DNA from: Fibrobacter sp.
GTDB lineage: Bacteria; Fibrobacterota; Fibrobacteria; Fibrobacterales; Fibrobacteraceae
Assembly: GCA_016295375.1 (NCBI GenBank)
Contig: JAEDLI010000018.1
Span: forward strand, 1 to 30,604
Reading direction: 5' to 3'
Length of the DNA: 30,604 nucleotides
Part shown: positions 15,876-23,453 of the stretch, piece after piece
Layout: every line of letters starts with the position of its first letter
How positions within the stretch are numbered: the stretch's first letter is position 1
The notes under the pieces: generated by a model
The model's database searches: none
The model's input: the letters and a program-made list of their open reading frames with translations, nothing else
Told to the model about the DNA's origin: nothing
Translations under genes and position numbers: made by a program

Positions 15876-15920
15876 GTTTTTTCGGATTTTAAGATACAAA
15901 ATTCCACGGAAAAAGGCAAA

Positions 15921-15960
15921 TGAGGGGCTAGGATCTAGGATTTAGGGGCTAGTGGATAGT
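15921..15960. repeat. TAGGGGCTAGGAT degenerate repeat
   Basis: A run of GAGGGGCTAGGATCTAGG followed by ATTTAGGGGCTAGTGG. It is the same word set as at 8551-8580 (opposite strand) and 30481-30530, non-coding in all three places. Confidence 0.65.
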
Positions 15961-16047
15961 ACTAGAAAAGCTGCACAAAGGCAAACAAACGTCATTGCGA
16001 GGCGATTTCGTAGGTTCTTTTATGCGACAGAGACGAGTGATTTATAA

Positions 16048-16131
16048 AAGGGGGAAGCCTCCCCCTGGTTCGCACTCCGTTGCTCTCCACCCCCACGCCT
16101 AGGGGGGACACCCCCTAACACCCCCGCAAAC
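16048..16131 (+). repeat. GGGGGAAGCCTCCCCC-ended extragenic element, copy 2
   Basis: It begins with AGGGGGAAGCCTCCCCCT and ends with CCTAGGGGGGACACCCCC followed by TAACACCCCC. Both ends match copy 1 (8583-8715, minus strand) in the same order, but the interior is about 50 bp shorter. It lies just beyond the stop of the lipoprotein gene at 16150. Confidence 0.65.
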
Positions 16132-16149
16132 CTAAAAACAAATCCTTTA

Positions 16150-17010
16150 TTAATCTAACTCTCGAATTTTCACTTTTTGCACATCTAAAGAATCTCTCAA
16201 TTCTCTAATCTTTATTAATTCATCCTCTCTATTTTTTTTATTATCCACACCTTGCTGTTCGTCTTCGTGCATTTGCTGTTTCAGTTGTCGTTTTTGCGTT
16301 TTTATTTCCTGACTCAACATCGCTCGCTTTTTCAGGGCTGCCTTCAATTCCCGTCGTCTTTGTTTTTCTTCTTCTGTTCTTTCTTTCACAACATAGAATT
16401 GATAATTCATCATAAAATAGAACCGATTGTTCGGACTCTTAATTTCTCTGCCATATCGAAATTCCAAAGAGAAGTTCATAAACGTCATATAAGCACCCAT
16501 ACCAAATTCATTGTAATAATCGGATGCTCCACCATACATATTAGGATCACTTACGTCATATGCATTGCGAGAAAAATGCTCGCTAAGACCTATTCTAAAA
16601 TTGTCGCCTACAGGAAGTTCTTCAATTAGCATTATTCCTCCAGCAAACGGACTGTCTTCAGATGAAATTGGTTTAGTAAAACCCGCCCATCCTTGCACCC
16701 CAAAATACTTATAATTGAATCCCAATACACCTCTAGGAATGATATTTTCGACCGATACTCCAATCATTGCAAAATTTAAGAATTTACATAATGCAGAAAA
16801 ATCCAAATTCCAATATCCCTCTTGATGAAAAGAATCCTCGACCCTTCTTTTTTCAAGGTTATCTCCAGCTCTTGCCGTAGCTCCGATTGTAAGAGAGCCT
16901 CCATTCTTTTTCATATTCATAAACTGTGCGGCAGAAGGCGGATGGCTAGAGCACCCCGCCAAGAGCAGGACGAACACCGCCAAGACAATCCTCAAAATTC
17001 CACGAGCCAT
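16150..17010 (-). CDS. Outer-membrane-type lipoprotein with C-terminal coiled coil
   Basis: A 286-aa protein of unknown function. It has a lipoprotein signal peptide (VLLLAGCSS, Cys20), then about 180 residues rich in aromatic and glycine strands (VLGFNYKYFGVQGWAGF, NFSLEFRYGREI, RFYFMMNYQFYVV) that look like a small beta-barrel or beta-sandwich. A charged C-terminal helix (about 208-286, EEEKQRRRELKAALKKRAM and onward) is probably a coiled coil. A barrel followed by a long coiled coil in a lipoprotein is unusual and could bridge the outer membrane and periplasm. The coding sequence is richer in A/T than its neighbours, which may indicate different ancestry. Confidence 0.82.
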   Translation of the reverse strand: MARGILRIVLAVFVLLLAGCSSHPPSAAQFMNMKKNGGSLTIGATARAGDNLEKRRVEDSFHQEGYWNLDFSALCKFLNFAMIGVSVENIIPRGVLGFNYKYFGVQGWAGFTKPISSEDSPFAGGIMLIEELPVGDNFRIGLSEHFSRNAYDVSDPNMYGGASDYYNEFGMGAYMTFMNFSLEFRYGREIKSPNNRFYFMMNYQFYVVKERTEEEKQRRRELKAALKKRAMLSQEIKTQKRQLKQQMHEDEQQGVDNKKNREDELIKIRELRDSLDVQKVKIRELD

Positions 17011-17177
17011 TATCTACAAAATAGAATATCTAGGCAGAACCCGGTTTCATCCCATCAGCCTATTCGCGGACTTCATCAAAGCGGATCTTCCCTATTGCCA
17101 TAGAAAAAGATTACGAGCGTGTCGTCGCGAATCTCATCGTAGTGGCAATCAACCCCGCTGGCACAAAAAAAACACCG

Positions 17178-17202
17178 AAAAGGTGGTACAATACCACCTT
17201 TT
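17178..17202. promoter_or_regulatory. Perfect 11+11 bp palindrome upstream of fic
   Basis: AAAAGGTGGTA, a CAA spacer and TACCACCTTTT form a perfect inverted repeat centred 38 bp before the GTG start of the Fic gene. It covers the expected -35 position of the candidate promoter, as expected for a repressor site. The Fic protein has its own C-terminal winged helix and could be the repressor. No T-run follows (TTTTAAGC), so it is not a standard terminator. Confidence 0.7.
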
Positions 17203-17211
17203 AAGCAAATT

Positions 17212-17221
17212 TTATTATATT
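17212..17221 (+). promoter_or_regulatory. Candidate -10 (TTATTATATT) for fic
   Basis: TTATTATATT ends 7 bp before the GTG start, so the predicted transcript would begin at or next to the start codon and be leaderless. The near-identical TTTATTATATTT occurs upstream of the lipoprotein at 21591. Confidence 0.4.
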
Positions 17222-17227
17222 TAGGAT

Positions 17228-18295
17228 GTGAAGCGCCCAAATCTCGAAAATACCCTTGCCGAATGGCAGGCAATGCAGCCCCTTAGCGAGCACGACCAAT
17301 TTCGCCTGAGCCGTCGTTTTTCGGTGGATTTCAACTACAACAGCAACCATATCGAGGGCAATACGTTAACATACGGACAAACGGAACTGCTGCTCTTTTT
17401 TGGCAAGGTGGAAGGTATCGCGAAGGTTAGGGATTGCGAAGAGATGAAGGCCAGCGAAGTTTGTCTTAAAATGACTTCAGAAAAATCGCAGGACACACTC
17501 TCACCATTAACCCAAAATTTCATCTGCCAATTGCACAGGACCCTGATTCGAGAAGATTATCAAGTCCATTACACTCTTCCCGACGGGAACCACTCATTAT
17601 ATACAATTCATGCGGGGCAATACAAAACGCGCCCGAACAGCGTCATTACACGTTATGGGGATATTTTCACCTACGCATCCCCAGAAGAAACTCCTGCCTT
17701 AATGGCTGACCTTGTAGATTGGTACAACGAATCGGAATCGTCAAAATCAATGAATCCTGTCGATCTCGCCGCTTTGTTCCATTACCGTTATATCCGCATT
17801 CACCCCTTTGAAGATGGAAACGGACGAATTGCACGATTACTCGTCAACTACATTCTAGCCAGGCACGGCTACCCGATGATGGTGGTCCGTAGCCGCAAGA
17901 AAAACGAATACCTTGACGCTCTACACCAATCCGATTTGGAAGTCGGCGACGCCCCTTCTGATGGAGCGCAAGCGACTCTTCGACAAATCAGGGTGTTCAA
18001 GAATTATTTCAAGAAAATTTATGCCGAAGAAATCGCATACAACATAGGCTTTGTTCAGGAGCATTCACCCGATGTTTGGTGGTACGATGGGGAACGGATA
18101 ACATTCCGCAGCGAGAACTCGGCAAGAATTCTCGAAAGCTTATTGGATAACCCATCCATTACATACCGAGAACTGCAACAAAAAATCGGGATCAATATGT
18201 CAGCCATTCAAAAACAGTTAAAAAATATGACCGACAAGGGGTATATCCTGCGGTCGGAAAACGAATGGCGAGTGATTATCGTTCCTTCTACGTAG
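17228..18295 (+). CDS. Fic-domain protein with N-terminal inhibitory motif and wHTH
   Basis: A 355-aa cytoplasmic Fic protein, predicted to transfer AMP (or another nucleotide moiety) to target proteins. Order: an N-terminal helix with the inhibitory (S/T)xxxE(G/N) motif as SNHIEG (S39, E43), the Fic core with the complete catalytic motif HPFEDGNGR (192-200), and a C-terminal winged helix (about 293-350, YRELQQKIGINMSAIQKQL). The inhibitory motif before the core makes it a self-inhibited class II Fic. The start is GTG 17228: the neighbouring ATG at 17226 is in another frame and meets TGA at once, and the next in-frame ATG (17273) would cut the first helix. No ribosome-binding site is visible. 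The palindrome just upstream and the wHTH suggest autoregulation. No separate antitoxin gene is adjacent. Confidence 0.93.
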   Translation: MKRPNLENTLAEWQAMQPLSEHDQFRLSRRFSVDFNYNSNHIEGNTLTYGQTELLLFFGKVEGIAKVRDCEEMKASEVCLKMTSEKSQDTLSPLTQNFICQLHRTLIREDYQVHYTLPDGNHSLYTIHAGQYKTRPNSVITRYGDIFTYASPEETPALMADLVDWYNESESSKSMNPVDLAALFHYRYIRIHPFEDGNGRIARLLVNYILARHGYPMMVVRSRKKNEYLDALHQSDLEVGDAPSDGAQATLRQIRVFKNYFKKIYAEEIAYNIGFVQEHSPDVWWYDGERITFRSENSARILESLLDNPSITYRELQQKIGINMSAIQKQLKNMTDKGYILRSENEWRVIIVPST

Positions 18296-18306
18296 AACAA
18301 ACACCC

Positions 18307-18648
18307 CTACTTTTTCTTCTTCACTTTCGCGGCGGGCAGTTCCGGCAACATCGCATTGAGCAGGCGAACCAACAAATCACCATCTTCAATCTGTTCTGCT
18401 GTGACACGCAACATCGGCTTCGCTCCTTCGTAGGGCAATTGCTTTTTCGCGTTCGGCAACAGCTTAAGCGCCGCAGGCACGGGCTTCACCAGCAGGCGGT
18501 CATCGTAAATTCCGCCGAAGATTTTCCCGTCGGCATAGAGGATGTATTCGCCCATCATCTTGCGGGTCGTCACGCGGAATCCGCCTTCAACCAGTTTTCC
18601 GTTGAACTGTTCCAAAACGTGGTCACGAAACTTCTCTGAACTCGGCAT
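18307..18648 (-). CDS. TfoX N-terminal domain protein
   Basis: A 113-aa protein matching the stand-alone TfoX_N fold: RVTTRKMMGEYILYADGKIFGGIYDDRLLVKP (residues 24-55) is the family core. The TfoX_C domain of the competence regulator is absent, as is common for these short proteins, and the function is unknown. A Lys-rich tail (KVKKKK) ends it. It converges on the fic gene with 11 bp between the stop codons, and lies 30 bp after the Cys-motif secreted protein on the same strand, so it may be the last gene of that operon. Confidence 0.85.
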   Translation of the reverse strand: MPSSEKFRDHVLEQFNGKLVEGGFRVTTRKMMGEYILYADGKIFGGIYDDRLLVKPVPAALKLLPNAKKQLPYEGAKPMLRVTAEQIEDGDLLVRLLNAMLPELPAAKVKKKK

Positions 18649-18678
18649 TATTCCCTTATGAGTATTGGCACAATACCC

Positions 18679-19443
18679 CTAGATTTCACCCATACATTTC
18701 ATGGCAAGACCCATGATAATCATCTGGAAAGCTTCGCTGTTTTTTACGGAAGCGGCCACAAGGGCCCTGAGGGTATATTCTTTCTCGAGAGTCTTCAAAA
18801 AGCACTGCCCCACCGACTTGGGCACGCCATTTTCGTTCAAAAGCTTCAATAGGTTCTTCTCCACATCGGGAGAATACCCCTCGGGCGTGCACTCGATAAT
18901 GTAATCTGCGCCCCACGTATTGGAAGCACCCGGCGCTCCCTCTTCCTTGACCATCTTCGCAAAGCGATCGAAATCCCCCACCACACGGTCGTAGGCGCAG
19001 CCGCACACGCTGTTGGCCATCTTTTCGCCAAAAAACGCCTTCGCTTCGGGAGCGCACCCCTTGATAAAATCCTTCTTGGGCAAGTCCTTCTTTATGGCAT
19101 TAAAAAGCAACTTCATGTCGTCATCTGAAATTTCCCCGGAGCCCTCGGCCAAGGCATCGCCCACATCGCCGCTAGCCAAGACGCAACTCATTGCAGCGCC
19201 CATCATAAAGGAAATGAATTCCATATCTCCATTCCCCTCCTGCATATCGGCATTGTAAGCCAGATAGACCTTCTCGCTATATTTTCCTTGCAACTGGTCC
19301 AGCACGCAAAGGCATTCCTTCTCGTTAGCTTCACGGGTGCAATCTTTCAAGAATAAGCTCCGGGTGGCCTGGGAATAATCTGTGGCCTGTGCCATAGTGG
19401 CAAAGGCGAGAAGCCCAAGAAAGATGTTCCGAAAGTAATGCAT
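18679..19443 (-). CDS. Secreted protein with repeated Cys motifs, unknown function
   Basis: A 254-aa protein with a signal peptide (cleavage probably after ATMAQA, about residue 20). The mature part appears to hold related modules of about 80 residues. Module 1 has FLKDC...KECLCVLDQLQGKY and then MSCVL. Module 2 has FIKGC...NSVCGCAYDRVVGDF and then IIECTPEG. A shorter module 3 has PKSVGQCFLKTLEKEY and then MKCMG. The paired C(x)C and distal Cys suggest disulfide-stabilised helical modules in the periplasm or outside the cell. I do not recognise the family. It begins 2 bp after the acyltransferase gene, so the two are co-expressed. Confidence 0.8.
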   Translation of the reverse strand: MHYFRNIFLGLLAFATMAQATDYSQATRSLFLKDCTREANEKECLCVLDQLQGKYSEKVYLAYNADMQEGNGDMEFISFMMGAAMSCVLASGDVGDALAEGSGEISDDDMKLLFNAIKKDLPKKDFIKGCAPEAKAFFGEKMANSVCGCAYDRVVGDFDRFAKMVKEEGAPGASNTWGADYIIECTPEGYSPDVEKNLLKLLNENGVPKSVGQCFLKTLEKEYTLRALVAASVKNSEAFQMIIMGLAMKCMGEI

Positions 19444-19445
19444 AA

Positions 19446-20513
19446 TTATGTTTTCTCGCTAAAGAAGATTTTCTTCCCGATACGTGCGCAAGGCCTCTCT
19501 ACGACATGGTGCAAAACCACAGCCATCAAGCTGCAAAGCACAACCGATATCACAATCCTTAGAACGTTATTCTGAATTCCGCCTGCAGAAAAAATCCAAT
19601 TTTCTATTTGGGTATTGAAGGTCTGCACCAAAAAGAACGCATAAGTCACCGCGCTCATATACCGCAAAACAGCAGAGTCCTGCAACTTCGGAGATTTAAG
19701 CCTCGCAAGCGTCAATACCATGCACGCAAAAATAGGAACGGCAACCCAGTCGTAAAGTATGTAGTTTCCCACAGAAAAATGGAAATGCACACCGGCACTC
19801 ACCAGCCCGATAAGGGCAATCAGCTCTACGAAAAACGCTTTCCAGGTACCCCAGAATTTTGACTGCACGGGCAAGGAACAAAGCAAAACGCCTATAAAAA
19901 ACTCAAGCCCGCGGAAAAACGGATTCGTATAGATAGATGCCGTAGAAAAAGCATGTACCACCAGCGGCGCCCAGAATAAAGCCAGAGTGCAAATTCCGAG
20001 CGCCACGTATTTTGCGCGAGCACTCATCTGCTTTACGGCCTCCTGCATCAGCGGGAACGCCAAGTAGGAAAGCAGCAGACACGAGATAAACCAGGTGCCG
20101 TCATTGTGGCTCACTTCGAACAACGAAGAAAAAACGCTCTGTAGCCCGAGCATTTCCACAGGCAACAACAGCAGATTCTGGACAACATTTTCGCGCCCCA
20201 AAAACACCACATACAAAAGGGCCACCACATAGTACAGCGGCAAGATTCCAACTAGCCGTTTCAGGTAGAATTTTTTCAGGTTTGCTATCTGAATCAAGGG
20301 CTGTTCCCTGTAGGTCAAGAATAGCACATAGCCCGAAAGCATAAAGAAGGCCGACATAAAAATGGCGCCCATAGAAACAAAGCCCGTGAGCACCCCAAAA
20401 TCACTTTCGTGATGGATACGGCAATGGAAAAGCAACACCATCAGGGCCGCAAGAACCCTGAACAGGTCAAGCCCAGCGGCACGTCGCGATATCTTTTCCT
20501 TGTCGATAATCAT
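19446..20513 (-). CDS. Acyltransferase-3 family membrane protein
   Basis: A 355-aa inner-membrane protein of the OafA/Acyl_transf_3 family, which O-acylates surface sugars or other envelope molecules. It shows the family start RAAGLDLFRVLAALMVLLFH (membrane helix 1 with the active-site His-type residue), AFFMLSGYVLFLTYR (helix 2) and then about ten hydrophobic segments to the C-terminus, where HHVVERPCARIGKK is typical. The length is normal for the membrane-domain-only version, with no SGNH domain. It is the middle gene of a minus-strand set: Ser-rich lipoprotein (16 bp upstream), this gene, Cys-motif protein (2 bp). The acceptor may be the glycan made by the 1-4808 operon, but that is speculation. 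Confidence 0.93.
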   Translation of the reverse strand: MIIDKEKISRRAAGLDLFRVLAALMVLLFHCRIHHESDFGVLTGFVSMGAIFMSAFFMLSGYVLFLTYREQPLIQIANLKKFYLKRLVGILPLYYVVALLYVVFLGRENVVQNLLLLPVEMLGLQSVFSSLFEVSHNDGTWFISCLLLSYLAFPLMQEAVKQMSARAKYVALGICTLALFWAPLVVHAFSTASIYTNPFFRGLEFFIGVLLCSLPVQSKFWGTWKAFFVELIALIGLVSAGVHFHFSVGNYILYDWVAVPIFACMVLTLARLKSPKLQDSAVLRYMSAVTYAFFLVQTFNTQIENWIFSAGGIQNNVLRIVISVVLCSLMAVVLHHVVERPCARIGKKIFFSEKT

Positions 20514-20529
20514 TGCCAGCTATTTCGAA

Positions 20530-21486
20530 TCATTCAATAAATTCTTCAAACGTAATTTTTCCGTCGCGGTAGTCCTTGCACTTGCCGACCAAATCCGCAT
20601 AGGCAGCGGCACGTTCATCGGCACTTACATTATCCTTGACTCTCTTTTCCGAATGAACCATCTTACTGCCTTCACAACGATACACATCTTCCACAATTTC
20701 TCCATAAAGCATGACATTCTTTTGTTCGTCTGCTAGAGTCTCTTCGTCATCTTCATCAGGCGCATTTATAAAAGCTTTGCAAATCGCTTCACTACCCATA
20801 TCCATTTCTTCGTTTCTTACCGAAGTCATGGAGTTTCCTTCAAAGGTCGAAGTTCCACTCAATTTAACAGAAGAACCCAAAACCGCTCCAGCTCCTTCAA
20901 CACTCCAGGTGTTATCATTCCCTTCACCGTCGCATGTCATATTGACGCTTGAGTTAGTAAAGTCGGCATTGGCGAAGAAATCTACAAGCTGCTTCAATTC
21001 CTCTGACGAAACACCGGAAAGAGTTGCAGCCATTTCCAATTGCTCCGGAGACAAGCCCTCTAGCAGCTTGTCAAAACCGGATGTGGGCATCCAGATATTT
21101 GACCAGCATGTGTACGTCACTTCTTGCTCCATAATCGTACTGGACTTGGTCTCCCCCTCGTCGCAGTCCTCGGTCAATTCATCATCTCCTGCAAGGACAC
21201 CGAATTTCTCCTGGAAAGACTTGAACAACTCCTGCTGTTCCGGAGTTATTTTACCCGGATCAAAGTTTTTTAGAATGTCAGCAACGCTTGCGCTGCTGTT
21301 CGTCTTGGCGGTACCATCTTTGCTCGTGCTTGAGTTCGTTTCTGTTTTCGCACTCGAACTGGACAGATCCTGACCAGCGCTGGAATCGGGCAGTTCCTGG
21401 GTTTCTGTTTCACTTGAAGTGGAACTGTCGCAGCCAGCCATTACAAGCGCCGCCGCAAATGCAAAAATAAGAGTTTTCAGTTTCAT
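20530..21486 (-). CDS. Ser-rich lipoprotein, unknown function
   Basis: I start at ATG 21486 (318 aa): it begins the signal peptide MKLKTLIFAFAAALVMAGC and has AGAGG about 9 nt upstream; an ATG 21 bp earlier adds seven residues. After the lipobox Cys19 comes a Ser/Thr-rich linker (about 20-70), typical of Fibrobacter surface lipoproteins. An acidic domain with a few Cys follows, with segments such as TYTCWSNIWMPTSG, LSPEQLEMAATLSGVSSEEL and SVNMTCDGEGNDNTWSVEGAG. It is a first-in-operon gene divergent from the expansin-like lipoprotein. No known enzyme motif is seen; a surface-exposed role is likely. Confidence 0.85.
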   Translation of the reverse strand: MKLKTLIFAFAAALVMAGCDSSTSSETETQELPDSSAGQDLSSSSAKTETNSSTSKDGTAKTNSSASVADILKNFDPGKITPEQQELFKSFQEKFGVLAGDDELTEDCDEGETKSSTIMEQEVTYTCWSNIWMPTSGFDKLLEGLSPEQLEMAATLSGVSSEELKQLVDFFANADFTNSSVNMTCDGEGNDNTWSVEGAGAVLGSSVKLSGTSTFEGNSMTSVRNEEMDMGSEAICKAFINAPDEDDEETLADEQKNVMLYGEIVEDVYRCEGSKMVHSEKRVKDNVSADERAAAYADLVGKCKDYRDGKITFEEFIE

Positions 21487-21531
21487 AAGAAGATACCTCT
21501 GCAACAACTATAATTATTTTTTCAAAGACTG

Positions 21532-21543
21532 TTTATTATATTT
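21532..21543 (+). promoter_or_regulatory. Candidate -10 (TTTATTATATTT) for 21591 gene
   Basis: TTTATTATATTT lies about 50 bp before the ATG at 21591 in the short divergent region. It matches the element before fic almost exactly. No clear -35 is visible. Confidence 0.35.
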
Positions 21544-21590
21544 TGCGATACACCTCATAAATGACAAAAAAGAAGTTGAAAGGAGTGAAT

Positions 21591-22220
21591 ATGTTTGGGA
21601 AAAAATTTATGTATAGCAAAATTTTTGCAGCGGTCCCCTTTGTTTTTGTGCTCCTGGCGGCAGCATTTATTGCTTGCGGCAGCGACAGCTCCAGCAATTC
21701 CAGCGAAACACCGGAATCAAGTTCCGGCACGGTCACTACCAGCAGCGAAAATAACGCTGTTCTAGAATCAAGTTCTGGCGCATCGATCGCAAGTAGCGAC
21801 ACTGAAACAGCACGCGATACCGTATGGAACAAGGCGACCCTCACCTGGTACACCTCCTGGCCGGAGCCAGGCAGCGAGGAATGCGAAGATTACAACGGTT
21901 GTACCTGGGCAGGATGGTTCGCAGGTCTCGAAGACCAGCAGACCGAACAATGGGTTAGCGAACACAACATCATCGCCATTCACGAAAAAGACTGGAACAA
22001 GTACAAGCTCAAGACATTCAGGCTGCGCCAAAACGGGCGCACCATAGATGCCGTAGTTTACGATATGTGTTCCGACAGTGATTGCGACGGGTGCTGCACA
22101 AAAAATGCCGGCCAGCTCGGTTTCCTTATCGATATCGAAAGCTATTCGTGCGAAAGGCTTACCGGCGACAAGGAAGGCTGCGACGGCGTGGTAGAGTGGA
22201 CTTGTCTGGACTGCGACTAA
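21591..22220 (+). CDS. Expansin/DPBB-like Cys-rich surface lipoprotein
   Basis: The start is ATG 21591 with AAAGGAG 5 nt upstream (209 aa); an ATG 30 bp earlier lacks a site. A lipoprotein signal (AAAFIACGS, Cys29) and a Ser-rich linker (30-75) precede a domain of about 130 residues with ten Cys (98, 104, 160, 165, 168, 169, 187, 197, 205, 208). Its order ATLTWYTS...CTWAGWF...HNIIAIH...TFRLRQNGRTIDAVVYDMC...CCTKN...GFLIDIESY...GVVEWTC resembles double-psi-beta-barrel expansin/RlpA-like proteins: D158 in VVYDMC and D181 in LIDIE would occupy the conserved Asp positions. Similar Cys-rich domains occur, from memory, in fungi and oomycetes. The adjacent convergent cellulase supports plant-wall loosening, but this is fold inference; an N-terminally anchored hypothetical protein is the fallback. 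Confidence 0.8.
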   Translation: MFGKKFMYSKIFAAVPFVFVLLAAAFIACGSDSSSNSSETPESSSGTVTTSSENNAVLESSSGASIASSDTETARDTVWNKATLTWYTSWPEPGSEECEDYNGCTWAGWFAGLEDQQTEQWVSEHNIIAIHEKDWNKYKLKTFRLRQNGRTIDAVVYDMCSDSDCDGCCTKNAGQLGFLIDIESYSCERLTGDKEGCDGVVEWTCLDCD

Positions 22221-23300
22221 TTACTTCTTCGCTTTGCAAGCCGTGTAGCTATCTGGATTCTTGGCAAAGAAGCCCTTTACCATTTCTCCAGAAACAGTAA
22301 ATTCTATGGACTCCGGAGTTGAGTTCGGGGTAAATGCCGCCGTGCCTTCGTTCTTGTTGCCCGCAGACCAGTTGGCCGAAGACAACTTGTTGGCATCCAT
22401 CCAGTCTTGCCATTTCTGGTTCTTGGCTTCACCCGGTGTTCCGTCACCATCAGCCGTGCCCGTACCCCATTCGCTTACAAAAATTGAAAGCCCTGCATTC
22501 ATAGCCTTGTCGGCATTGCCCATTTCCCAATTACCGTGCGTCATAGCATAGTAGTGGAAAGTGTAAGCCACGTTGTGCTTGGGGTCTTCTACCTCCTGGC
22601 CTATGGCCATATCGGGCCGCTGATCCCAATTGGGGTTACCTACAAGGACAAGATTGTCTGAATGAACGCGGATTGTGTCTACAATCTGGTTCGCATAGTC
22701 CCTAACTTGATCCCAACTCTGCTTGGTGGGCTCGTTGAATATTTCAAAAATGACATTGTTATATCCACCATAGGCTTCCGCCATCTCGCCAAAGAACTGC
22801 TTGGCCGCTTCCAGCTGGTCAACCGCTGTATGGGAATGCCAGTCGATAATCACATAGATATCGTTCTTAACAGCTGCCATCACTGAATTTTTGATAAGCT
22901 CACGCTGGGCATCGGGATCCTTCATGAAACCACCTACACCCCAGTTTTCTTCGGTTCCGATAGCGAGGCGAATGATTTCAATCTTCATATCCCTGACCAT
23001 GGCATCAATTGCCGCTTCGTTGTAGAAATCGGCACCCACACCAGCAACGCTCCAGAACATGCTCATGCCACGAACTTGAACTTCCTTGCCAGCCGCAATT
23101 CCATTACAAGAGCCGTAGATACGCCCAACCCCATCTACCTGACCCGCCAAAAGCTCGCCATACTGGCTTACCGGCCCGATCCTTTCAGCAAGCGAGATAT
23201 CGGTCTCTTTCTGACTAACTTCTGTAATATTTTCGCCATCGCACCCCAAGAGCAGGAATGCACCAAGGGATATCGCGCCAATTAACTGGAAAATCCTCAT
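22221..23300 (-). CDS. GH5 endoglucanase lipoprotein
   Basis: A 359-aa glycoside hydrolase family 5 enzyme hydrolysing beta-1,4-glucan. The signal peptide ends in FLLLGC (Cys20), so it is lipid-anchored rather than freely secreted. The TIM barrel shows the RLAIG strand with Arg111, DWHSH (H154), the acid/base Glu190 in IFEIFNEP, HYYAMTHGNW near 249-258 and the nucleophile Glu277 in FVSEWGTG. The SEWGT segment followed by an Asp/Gly-rich loop resembles subfamily GH5_2. No carbohydrate-binding module is attached. Its stop codon abuts that of the convergent expansin-like gene with no base between, so the two transcripts must overlap or share a termination region. Confidence 0.95.
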   Translation of the reverse strand: MRIFQLIGAISLGAFLLLGCDGENITEVSQKETDISLAERIGPVSQYGELLAGQVDGVGRIYGSCNGIAAGKEVQVRGMSMFWSVAGVGADFYNEAAIDAMVRDMKIEIIRLAIGTEENWGVGGFMKDPDAQRELIKNSVMAAVKNDIYVIIDWHSHTAVDQLEAAKQFFGEMAEAYGGYNNVIFEIFNEPTKQSWDQVRDYANQIVDTIRVHSDNLVLVGNPNWDQRPDMAIGQEVEDPKHNVAYTFHYYAMTHGNWEMGNADKAMNAGLSIFVSEWGTGTADGDGTPGEAKNQKWQDWMDANKLSSANWSAGNKNEGTAAFTPNSTPESIEFTVSGEMVKGFFAKNPDSYTACKAKK

Positions 23301-23453
23301 ATTTTACTCCATTTGTGAGCTATTGAACATAAAATTAAACTTTTTCCCAAAAAAAGATAAATCTGCCCAAACCTTTTCTGTTTACAGTCGTCTACAAAAA
23401 AATTGCACTTTTCTGAACCGCTCTTCGCTCCATTTATCTATGTTTAGGTTACT

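Noticed and set aside
17076..17273. A 65-codon minus-strand frame before fic whose C-terminal part (CHYDEIRDDTLVIFFYG) looks protein-like
   Set aside because: It overlaps the fic start and its palindrome and has no ribosome-binding site; at best it is a remnant of the 3' end of a lost gene. I could not name a family.
23312..23332. TGTGA-N6-GAACA as a CRP site before the cellulase gene
   Set aside because: Only one good half-site, and it lies within about 15 bp of the start codon, so it would be in the leader rather than at a promoter.
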